Source of the DNA: Nocardioides albus | GTDB taxonomy: Bacteria; Actinomycetota; Actinomycetes; Propionibacteriales; Nocardioidaceae | Assembly: GCF_014648255.1 (NCBI RefSeq) | Contig: NZ_BMQT01000005.1 | Coordinates: 392,294-456,293 of the forward strand | DNA: 64,000 nt | Direction: 5' to 3' | In this document: one piece after another, positions 58,382 through 64,000 of the stretch | Layout of the letters: every line of letters starts with the position of its first letter | How positions within the stretch are numbered: position 1 is the first letter of the stretch | The notes under the pieces: model-generated | The model's input: the letters and a program-made list of their open reading frames with translations, nothing else | What the model was told of the DNA's origin: nothing | Database searches by the model: none | Translations under genes and position numbers: made by a program

Positions 58382-60574
58382 CTAGTCCTCACCTCCCTCG
58401 GTTTCGACAGGGGTGGCCTCGTCGCGGGTGGTGCGGAGCTTGACCAGGTCGGTGCGGCGGTAGCCGCGGCGGACTTCGCCGGTGATCTTGACGTTGACCG
58501 AGGCGAGTCCGGCGGTGCGTGCCATGTCCGAGAGCGCAGCGGCGGTGAGGTGGGGGTAGGCCTCGGGCCAGGTCTCGGCCAGGGCTTCGGCGGCGGTGTC
58601 CCAGTGCTGGCCGTTGGAGGCGGCGACCTCGGTCAGGTCGGCGAGCAGGTCGCGGGCGGGTGCGGTCTCGATCGGGGCACCGACGACCTTCCCGCCACGC
58701 AGGGAGGCGGATCGGGCGACCATGCCTGCCCAGGTCTCCTCGTCGGGGAACTGGGAGCGGACCGCGACGGGTGCGGCGCCGCCGGTCATGCAGCCCCAGC
58801 CGGCGTCGAAGACGGGCCGGTAGACGGTGCCGGTCAGGCCGCGCTTGTAGGCGCCGGTGCCGAGGATCATGTCGTTCTCGACCTGACCAGCGACCGAGAG
58901 GCACCAGCGGTTGGTGACACAGCGGGTGATGCCCGGCGGCAGGCTGGACTTGTCCGGGATCTGGGTCGCCAGGATCACCGAGACACCCAGAGCACGCAGC
59001 CGCTTGATGGCGCGTTCGATGTTCCCGGCCGCGTCAGCGGAGTAGAGGAACAGCTCGTGGGCCTCGTCGATCAGGACACAGACCGGGTGGAGTCCGGAGC
59101 CGGGCTTGGCGGCGAGCTCGGGGGTGACCTTGCCCTGAGGGGCCTCGCCACGCTTACGAGCTGCCAGGATCCGGCGGCCGCGTTTCTCGGCCTCGGTGAC
59201 CAGCCAACGCCCCAGCGCAACGCCCTGGTCGAGTGCCTCGTCGTCGACGCCGCACACGTAGGTGGAGCAGAGGTCCTCGAGGTCGAGGAAGTCGCCGGTG
59301 CCCTTGAACTCGCAGATCTTCAACTCACACGTCGGGTCGAGCATCGCGATCCCGACCAGCGCACGCGCGGCGTAGGACTTACCCGAACCGGGCTGGCCGC
59401 CGAGGAGGTAGGAGCGCTGGAACATGGTCGTCTCCACGGGGCGGCCGCGCTCGTCGGTGCCGAACTCGGCGGACTCGAAGAACGAGGTCGAGACCGCGTC
59501 GCCGGCTAGGGACCACAGCGGCTGCCCGGTCTTCGACGCGGGGTGGTAGCCGACCCACAGGTCGAGCTGGCCGGGGTGGTCGGGGCCGGCGGCGGGCCAG
59601 ACCTGGTCGACCGGGAGCCGCAGCGCAGCCGCGAGGGCGTCGCGCTTCTCCAGCACCTTCACAGCGGTGACGCCCTCGGGGAGGTTGACGCGGGCGAGCC
59701 AGCCGGGGCCGTCGCGGTGGATGCCGGGGTGGCAGAACTCGACCTGCTCCGGTGCCGTGATCCCGCGGACCGCGAGGGCGACCAGGGCGTTGCGGACCAG
59801 GTCGCCCGTCAGCTTGGTGAACTTCCGACCAGTGGCCACACGGCCCAGGATCGGCTTGTCAGCAGGACGCCCCAGGTGGGCGAACAGCAGCATCAGACCG
59901 ACCAGGCTCACCCCTAGAACCGGGCCGGCCAGCAGGCCGGTGGTGAGCAGGATCGTGGCCAGGATCAGCAGCGTGCACACGGCGAGGCTGAGTGCCCACA
60001 GTCGGCCGCGTGCCTCTCTGGCACGGACCTTGTTCAGGGCCTGCCAGGTGTAGGCGTCGTTGGAGGCGGCGGCCTGCTGGCGCAGCTCGTAGTTGCCCTC
60101 CTCGGCCCGCGCCCACCGGGTGACCTTGCCAGTCACCCGCCCAACACCGACCAGCGAGTAGCCCAGCGTCTTGGTCGCATACAGCGGCGTACGCACCGCA
60201 TGGAACGCGGTGTAGTAGCGCGCGGTCGAGACAGCCTGACGTGCCGCAGCCTTACGGGCCTGCCCGGAGCGCAGCCACGGCGGGATCACCGGGGCACGCT
60301 CACCACTGGCACGGTCGGGCGCAGCCCAGGTCATCGAGGACGGCAGGTCGTCCGGCTCACCAGACGCTTCCTCGTCGCCGTCGGCGTTGCCGTCGGTGGC
60401 AACGACGGTGCGGTCGAGGTCATCGACCACGGCCACGACGGTCCCATCGACCATGTCGACACGCTCGGCATCGGTGCCCCGGTCGAACGGGATCACCTCA
60501 CCGAACTCGCCGGTGTCGTCGGCAATGTCGTTGGCGTGGTCGAGGCCGATGGTGTTGCTCTGGTACTCAGTCAC
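58382..60574 (-). CDS. FtsK/SpoIIIE-type conjugal DNA translocase (TraB-like)
   Basis: A 730-residue ATPase that moves double-stranded element DNA between cells. An acidic N-terminus is followed by a basic stretch and two membrane helices near residues 190-235 (LWALSLAVCTLLILATILLT; GLLAGPVLGVSLVGLMLLFA). The motor has Walker A LLGGQPGSGKSYAARAL and Walker B HPVCVLIDEAHELF, with SVILATQIPDKSSLPPGIT as the FtsK-type sensor region. The C-terminal 100 residues (AAEALAETWPEAYPHLTAAA; YRRTDLVKLRT) may be the DNA-recognition winged helix. The sole transfer ATPase of the element; the octamer repeats lie just behind it. Confidence 0.9.
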   Translation of the reverse strand: MTEYQSNTIGLDHANDIADDTGEFGEVIPFDRGTDAERVDMVDGTVVAVVDDLDRTVVATDGNADGDEEASGEPDDLPSSMTWAAPDRASGERAPVIPPWLRSGQARKAAARQAVSTARYYTAFHAVRTPLYATKTLGYSLVGVGRVTGKVTRWARAEEGNYELRQQAAASNDAYTWQALNKVRAREARGRLWALSLAVCTLLILATILLTTGLLAGPVLGVSLVGLMLLFAHLGRPADKPILGRVATGRKFTKLTGDLVRNALVALAVRGITAPEQVEFCHPGIHRDGPGWLARVNLPEGVTAVKVLEKRDALAAALRLPVDQVWPAAGPDHPGQLDLWVGYHPASKTGQPLWSLAGDAVSTSFFESAEFGTDERGRPVETTMFQRSYLLGGQPGSGKSYAARALVGIAMLDPTCELKICEFKGTGDFLDLEDLCSTYVCGVDDEALDQGVALGRWLVTEAEKRGRRILAARKRGEAPQGKVTPELAAKPGSGLHPVCVLIDEAHELFLYSADAAGNIERAIKRLRALGVSVILATQIPDKSSLPPGITRCVTNRWCLSVAGQVENDMILGTGAYKRGLTGTVYRPVFDAGWGCMTGGAAPVAVRSQFPDEETWAGMVARSASLRGGKVVGAPIETAPARDLLADLTEVAASNGQHWDTAAEALAETWPEAYPHLTAAALSDMARTAGLASVNVKITGEVRRGYRRTDLVKLRTTRDEATPVETEGGED

Positions 60575-60601
60575 TGCTCGGTTCCTTCCTAGGTCCCGTG
60601 G

Positions 60602-60805
60602 TCATCTGGTCTGGTTCAGCAGGTGGGTCAGGCGGTGGTGGACGATCGCGAGGAGCCGGTGTTTCGGCATCGTCGGCTCGGTCTGCTCGGCGTCCAGGAG
60701 GGCCACGACGGCGGCCAGGCCTTGGATCAGCAGCCCGAGGCGTTCCTGGATCAGGAACAGCTCACGACGCAGTTGCTCGCATGCCCCGCATCGCTCCTCG
60801 CTCAC
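60602..60805 (-). CDS. small hypothetical protein
   Basis: A 67-residue helical protein: CGACEQLRRELFLIQERLGL with a CxxC at the N-terminus, then a hydrophobic helix (LLIQGLAAVVALLDAE). It overlaps the preceding gene by 4 nt (ATGA) and precedes the translocase gene by 27 nt. No family recognised; overlap and codon bias support it. Confidence 0.6.
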   Translation of the reverse strand: MSEERCGACEQLRRELFLIQERLGLLIQGLAAVVALLDAEQTEPTMPKHRLLAIVHHRLTHLLNQTR

Positions 60806-61008
60806 CGCTCGTCGGGGAACTTGTAGTTCTCGGCCTGCTTGGCACGGGCGCGGTGGACCTTTGCGAGGTCCGCGGCCTCTTTGGCAGCATCGGGCTTGCC
60901 CTGCGCAGCGAACCGCTTAGCCGCAGACGACCAGCCGTCGGCCGCCCGACGATCCTTGGCAGCCGACTTCGCGAAATCCGCCCGGGCTGCAGCCTTGTTG
61001 ATCCTCAT
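60802..61008 (-). CDS. small basic hypothetical protein
   Basis: A 68-residue Ala/Lys/Arg-rich helical protein (AAARADFAKSAAKDRRAADG; AAKEAADLAKVHRARAKQAE). It overlaps both neighbours (1 nt and 4 nt). No family recognised. The charge suggests a nucleic-acid-binding or coiled-coil role, but nothing more can be said. Confidence 0.6.
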   Translation of the reverse strand: MRINKAAARADFAKSAAKDRRAADGWSSAAKRFAAQGKPDAAKEAADLAKVHRARAKQAENYKFPDER

Positions 61009-61517
61009 TACTTCGTTCCCTTCTTGGTGGGGTTCTCGGTGGTGGTGTTCGTGTGGTTGACGTCCTCGAAACGGCCGGTGGGCCAGTCGTGGAGCGTGGG
61101 GAGCTCCCGGGTGCCGGCGTAGGTGCCGTCGAGTCCGAAGACCGGGCGGGAGTGCTCGTGGGATCCGCCGGCGTGGGCGATCGCGGCCAGGATCAGGTCG
61201 AGGGCATCGCGGTCCAGACCAGTGACGCCGTCGCCCAGGCCGACCTTGGCCAGGCTCGGCTCTGCCAGGGACGCAGCGATCTCCAGGACACGGCGCTCGC
61301 CTCCGGAGAGCTCACCGCCATCGGTCGGCACCATGTCGGCGCTGAACCAGTAGCGAGCGCCCTCGGAGTCATGCTCGATCCAGGAGCCGTCCAGGAGGCG
61401 ACCGTGGTTGAACCAGATCAGCAGCTCGACGGCCGCTTCCAGCGAGTACAGGCCACGGGCCCACTCACGCAGACTCTGGGCGAGTTCGCCACGCCCCTCG
61501 GAGATCGGCGCGCTCAT
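61008..61517 (-). CDS. hypothetical AICE protein
   Basis: A 169-residue protein, start ATG 61517 overlapping the upstream stop. It has a helical N-terminal half (LAQSLREWARGLYSLEAAVE, LLIWFNHGRLLDGSW) and a segment ELSGGERRVLEIAASLAEPS that superficially resembles an ABC signature, but there is no Walker A. Similar to short uncharacterised AICE accessory genes found beside tra; function unknown. Confidence 0.65.
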   Translation of the reverse strand: MSAPISEGRGELAQSLREWARGLYSLEAAVELLIWFNHGRLLDGSWIEHDSEGARYWFSADMVPTDGGELSGGERRVLEIAASLAEPSLAKVGLGDGVTGLDRDALDLILAAIAHAGGSHEHSRPVFGLDGTYAGTRELPTLHDWPTGRFEDVNHTNTTTENPTKKGTK

Positions 61518-61879
61518 CAGGCCACCGCCTCGGACCAGACCCGCTGGGTCGTGGAGATCTCGACCCACACATCGACCTCGGTCGAGGCGTTCGGCTCCCA
61601 GCCCGCCCAGGTGTGGCGCACCAGCAACCCGAGACCGTCCTCGGTGTCAGCGGTCATGTGCTCGGACAGGTGCAGAGACTCAGCCAGAACCCGCGCCGCC
61701 TCGTAACCAGCAGGGCGGATCGACAACCGAACCACCGGCCGCCGACCAGACGTACCTACCGCCTTGGCGACGGCCAGGCGCGGCTCGGCGTCGACGGAGA
61801 ACCCGTGCAGCTCGACGTTCGGGAGACCCTCAAGCAGGGTCGCGACCCAGGTCAGGTCCCACGACTTCGCGGCACTCAT
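61517..61879 (-). CDS. hypothetical AICE protein
   Basis: A 120-residue alpha/beta protein (WDLTWVATLLEGLPNVELHG; VVRLSIRPAGYEAARVLAES; STEVDVWVEISTTQ). No family recognised. Start and stop both overlap neighbours by 1-4 nt, so it belongs to the same polycistronic unit as the translocase. Confidence 0.65.
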   Translation of the reverse strand: MSAAKSWDLTWVATLLEGLPNVELHGFSVDAEPRLAVAKAVGTSGRRPVVRLSIRPAGYEAARVLAESLHLSEHMTADTEDGLGLLVRHTWAGWEPNASTEVDVWVEISTTQRVWSEAVA

Positions 61880-62088
61880 CGGGCACCACCAGCGATGTTG
61901 GAGGCGGCAGAGAGAGCCGCCGCCATGCCGGACTCGATCCCATCGAGGATCGGAGCGCCGATCGTGGTCGAGGCCAGCGAGAGGCCGAGCACGGCGCCGA
62001 AGGCGAGGACGCCGGGGTGGGTGCCTCCCCAGCGGACCATGAAGAACGCGACGAGCAAGAAGATGATGAACAGAGGTGCGGTGATCAT
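61876..62088 (-). CDS. small membrane protein
   Basis: A 70-residue protein with an N-terminal transmembrane helix (APLFIIFLLVAFFMV) and a second hydrophobic segment (GVLAFGAVLGLSLASTTIGA). Its size and position fit an Spd-type helper of conjugation; unproven. It overlaps the next gene by 4 nt. Confidence 0.65.
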   Translation of the reverse strand: MITAPLFIIFLLVAFFMVRWGGTHPGVLAFGAVLGLSLASTTIGAPILDGIESGMAAALSAASNIAGGAR

Positions 62089-62108
62089 GACGTGGTTCCT
62101 TCCGAGAA

Positions 62109-62381
62109 TCAGGCAGCCTCAGCCGGAGCGGCTGGGCCAGGGTTGGTGATCGTGTAGGCAGGCGCGACCGCCAAGGCCGCGTCGTGGTTGGCCTGCTGAA
62201 CCAGGAGGGACAGCAGTGCGCTCATGGCCCTGCGGTGGGCTCGCCGGGCGAGCGCGTCAGAGGGGCTGGTCAGTACGCGGCACTCCGCGTCGACCAGGTC
62301 GACGCCAGCGGCGATCAGAAGCATCTCGGCCTCGATCATGGCCAGGTCATCCCCGGTCGGCTCGTCTCGTGTGTCGTTCAT
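62109..62381 (-). CDS. small hypothetical protein, first gene of the tra-side operon
   Basis: A 90-residue helical, acidic protein (DDLAMIEAEMLLIAAGVDLV; RRAHRRAMSALLSLLVQQAN). No family recognised. It is the first gene downstream of the divergent operator region and therefore probably under control of the GntR-type protein. Confidence 0.6.
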   Translation of the reverse strand: MNDTRDEPTGDDLAMIEAEMLLIAAGVDLVDAECRVLTSPSDALARRAHRRAMSALLSLLVQQANHDAALAVAPAYTITNPGPAAPAEAA

Positions 62382-62429
62382 TCCTCTTGCCCTTCGGTGG
62401 CTGGTGGCCAGGTGGCCATCCGTGATCTA

Positions 62430-62535
62430 CCTAACAACTGAATGGCAGAACATGTCAACTGTTAGGTCGAAGTTTCCGCGAGAAATTTCACTGCGAGGCG
62501 TGGACCGTGCAACAGTTGTCAGCGAAAATGTTAGG
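62430..62535. promoter_or_regulatory. operator region between the tra operon and the GntR-kinase gene
   Basis: AT-richer divergent promoter region with CCTAACA (62430-62436), two TGTTAGG copies (62460-62466, 62529-62535), related CAACTG/CAACAGTTG dyads, and an 11-nt direct repeat ACTGAATGGCA (62437-62447 and 62549-62559). Probably bound by the GntR-type protein, as KorSA represses its own gene and tra genes in pSAM2. Confidence 0.5.
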
Positions 62536-62578
62536 TGAGAACACGCGGACTGAATGGCAATGCGGGCTAGGGAGAGAC

Positions 62579-63424
62579 ATGACAGACGGGCCGATCGATG
62601 CCCTGTCGGGTGCACTGCAACAGCGGATCGCGCGCGACATTCAGAACCAGATTGAGGCGGGTGTTCTGCGAGACGGCGAGGTCATGCCATCGACCCGCGC
62701 GCTTGCCGAGCAGGCGGGTGCGAGCATCTGGACGGTCAACGAAGCGATGAAGGCGCTGGCTGAGATGGGACTTGTCGAAAACCAGTCCCGGTCGCGCCGA
62801 ATCGTGCGGTCGGCGCACCTCACGCCCAAGGTGGTCAAGGTGCCCCCTCGAGCGCTGCTGATTGGCGGTTACGCAGGCAGTGGCAAGACTGAGCTCGGCC
62901 GCATCCTTACCCGCCTCACGGGGTGGATGATCATCGACAAGGACACGACGACCCGGCCGGTTGTCGAGGTCGCACTAGAGGCGCTTGGATCCGAATCGAG
63001 CGATCGAGAGTCGGAGACGTACCTGTCGAAGATCCGTCCCCGTGAGTACGAGGCGTTGATGTCGACAGCACACGAGAACACGTCATGCGGCGCTGGCGCT
63101 GTGATCACCGCGCCGTTCATCCGGGAGTTCTCTGACGCTTCGTGGCTTGCTCGTGAGAAGGCGCAGTTCGCCGATGACGGTCTGCCAATGACGCTGGTAT
63201 GGGTTGCTTGCGATGCGGACACGATGCTGACCTACGTACGCCGACGCGGGGCCGCTCGGGACGCGCACAAGCTTGCCACCTGGGATGAGTACATCAACGG
63301 CATCGACCTCGACTTCCGACCCGGCGTAGACCACCACGTGATCGACAACTCGCTGTCGGCTGAGCCGCTCAAGGCTCAGGCAGAGCAACTGCTGGCAACG
63401 CTCGCTGAGCGAGAGAAATCATGA
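62579..63424 (+). CDS. GntR-type regulator fused to a P-loop kinase domain
   Basis: A 281-residue two-domain protein. Residues 1-80 are a GntR winged helix (ARDIQNQIEAGVLRDGEVMP; STRALAEQAGASIWTVNEAM; GLVENQSRSRRIVRS). Residues 90-281 are a zeta-toxin/kinase-like P-loop domain: Walker A GGYAGSGKTELG (Lys103), IIDKDTTTRPVVE after it, TLVWVACDADTMLTYVRRRG and a DEYINGIDLDF lid. In AICEs a GntR regulator (KorSA) represses replication and transfer; the fused kinase suggests small-molecule or nucleotide control. ATG 62579 has GGGAGAG upstream. The stop overlaps the next kinase gene (ATGA). Confidence 0.85.
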   Translation: MTDGPIDALSGALQQRIARDIQNQIEAGVLRDGEVMPSTRALAEQAGASIWTVNEAMKALAEMGLVENQSRSRRIVRSAHLTPKVVKVPPRALLIGGYAGSGKTELGRILTRLTGWMIIDKDTTTRPVVEVALEALGSESSDRESETYLSKIRPREYEALMSTAHENTSCGAGAVITAPFIREFSDASWLAREKAQFADDGLPMTLVWVACDADTMLTYVRRRGAARDAHKLATWDEYINGIDLDFRPGVDHHVIDNSLSAEPLKAQAEQLLATLAEREKS

Positions 63425-63957
63425 TCACGCGCGGTGTGATCCTCTATGGTCCGCCGGCCGCGGGAAAGGATTCGACTGATCACGCGCTCCGCGAGCGATC
63501 AGTCGACTACGTCCACTTCGCGCGCATCAAGGTCGGCTCGGGGAATGAGGACGCCTACCGGATGGTCACGAAAGGTGCGCTCAACGAGCTTCGGTTGCGG
63601 CGGGATGTCATCTGGGAGAACCGGCGCTACGGGGCGATCTACGCTGTCGACCGCCCGGGCCTGGCTGAGGCGCTTGACAGCGGAATACCCGTCATTCACC
63701 TCGGGCAACCGGAGGCTGTCGAAGCGGTGGTGACTGCGTTCCCGGAGGTCAGGTGGACAGTGGTTGAACTGTGGTGCCCTGTCGACGATGCTGAACGCAG
63801 GTTGAAGAAGCGCGGCGACTCCGCTCTGGTCCAGCGTATGCGCATGGAGGCGTGGCACGAGACGCCGAAGCTCGACGCTGCTGACGTCCGGGTTGATACG
63901 TCGCTGGTGTTTCCGGAGTTTGTGGCCAGCATGATCGACACGAAGGTTCGTGCTTGA
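63421..63957 (+). CDS. P-loop nucleotide-kinase-like protein
   Basis: A 178-residue protein with Walker A LYGPPAAGKDSTDHAL (Lys16), an IWENRRYGAIYAVD segment typical of guanylate-kinase-like folds, GIPVIHLGQPEAVEAVVTAF and WTVVELWCPVDDAERRLKKR near the lid, and RVDTSLVFPEF at the end. It is coupled to the GntR-kinase gene by an ATGA overlap, so the two kinase domains probably act together. Substrate unknown. Confidence 0.8.
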   Translation: MITRGVILYGPPAAGKDSTDHALRERSVDYVHFARIKVGSGNEDAYRMVTKGALNELRLRRDVIWENRRYGAIYAVDRPGLAEALDSGIPVIHLGQPEAVEAVVTAFPEVRWTVVELWCPVDDAERRLKKRGDSALVQRMRMEAWHETPKLDAADVRVDTSLVFPEFVASMIDTKVRA

Positions 63958-63962
63958 CCGAG

Positions 63963-64000
63963 ATGGTGCGTGGTTCGGCCTCTAGCTGGTGGGCTGCTCG
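63963..64000 (+). CDS. possible gene start cut by the window edge
   Basis: ATG 63963 opens a frame MVRGSASSWWAA that runs off the right edge, 5 nt after the kinase stop. Too short to judge; listed only because the spacing fits a continuing operon. Confidence 0.25.
   Translation, partial: MVRGSASSWWAA

Larger units (their letters stand above)
50040..64000. mobile_element. actinomycete integrative and conjugative element (AICE), right end not reached
   Basis: A contiguous element starting at the tRNA-Lys 3' end: int-xis, repeat region, replication ATPase, cytosine methyltransferase, prim-pol, WhiB-Zn protein, Spd-like membrane proteins, FtsK/TraB translocase, small orphan genes, then a divergent GntR-kinase/kinase pair. 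Nearly every gene overlaps its neighbour by 1-4 nt. The single FtsK-like transfer protein and the absence of a relaxase and T4SS are what define AICEs. No second copy of the tRNA 3' end is seen before the right edge. Confidence 0.88.

Noticed and set aside
61008..61517. ABC-type ATPase (SGGERRVLEIA resembles the signature motif)
   Set aside because: There is no Walker A or Walker B and the protein is too short.

Overview
The window is high-GC DNA (roughly 68-70 % by eye) with GTG starts, Shine-Dalgarno sequences close to GGAGG and ATGA/GTGA stop-start overlaps. Actinobacterial marker families are present: WhiB proteins including WhiB7, a DUF3073 protein, a MacS-type histidine kinase, an SCO7613-like membrane protein and a DUF222/HNH '13E12' nuclease. 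Together these suggest a Nocardioidaceae-type actinobacterium such as Nocardioides. That placement is inference from gene content; no rRNA is present.

Region 1 (1-13 kb) is core chromosome: two GAF-domain sensors on the minus strand, the purF-purM purine pair, a Tat-exported PhoX phosphatase, a DUF3073 protein, a propeller-type glycosidase-like protein and a very large polytopic membrane protein. Region 2 (12.9-19.4 kb) holds tRNA-Phe, tRNA-Glu and tRNA-Asp. These are usually neighbours in actinobacteria, but here a MacS/LuxR two-component system, a DUF222/HNH nuclease gene bracketed by long inverted repeats, a 16-copy 19-bp tandem array and a lipase-like membrane protein lie between tRNA-Glu and tRNA-Asp. 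Region 3 (19.4-46 kb) is metabolic and regulatory chromosome: WhiB7 with a structured leader, a two-subunit fluoride channel, NDH-2, an alpha/beta-hydrolase + PF10118 + flavin/2Fe-2S reductase operon, an IclR-controlled lower meta-cleavage pathway (hydratase, acetaldehyde dehydrogenase, aldolase), an AbiEi/DUF559-type nuclease framed by two related hairpins, RNase Z, an amidase, a Tat-exported serine hydrolase, an M20 amidohydrolase and a secreted 5'-nucleotidase.

Region 4 (46.3-50.06 kb) is accessory. A frameshifted Scr1/DUF5753-type regulator precedes a 5' half of tRNA-Lys that breaks off just after the anticodon loop. Then comes a lower-GC two-gene cassette (EcoRI-family adenine methyltransferase plus DUF262-HNH nuclease), followed by a complete tRNA-Lys(UUU). 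The cassette is therefore bracketed by a 40-bp tRNA direct repeat and has no recombinase of its own.

Region 5 (50.06-64 kb, running off the right edge) is an actinomycete integrative and conjugative element (AICE) seated at the 3' end of tRNA-Lys. It has a tyrosine integrase, an Xis, an origin-like repeat region, a helicase-like replication ATPase, a C5-cytosine methyltransferase, a prim-pol, a WhiB-zinc-finger fusion, Spd-like membrane proteins, an FtsK/TraB-type DNA translocase followed by 8-bp repeats resembling a clt transfer locus, and a run of small overlapping orphan genes. A divergently transcribed GntR-kinase fusion with a second P-loop kinase closes the visible part. Its right attachment site is not in the window.
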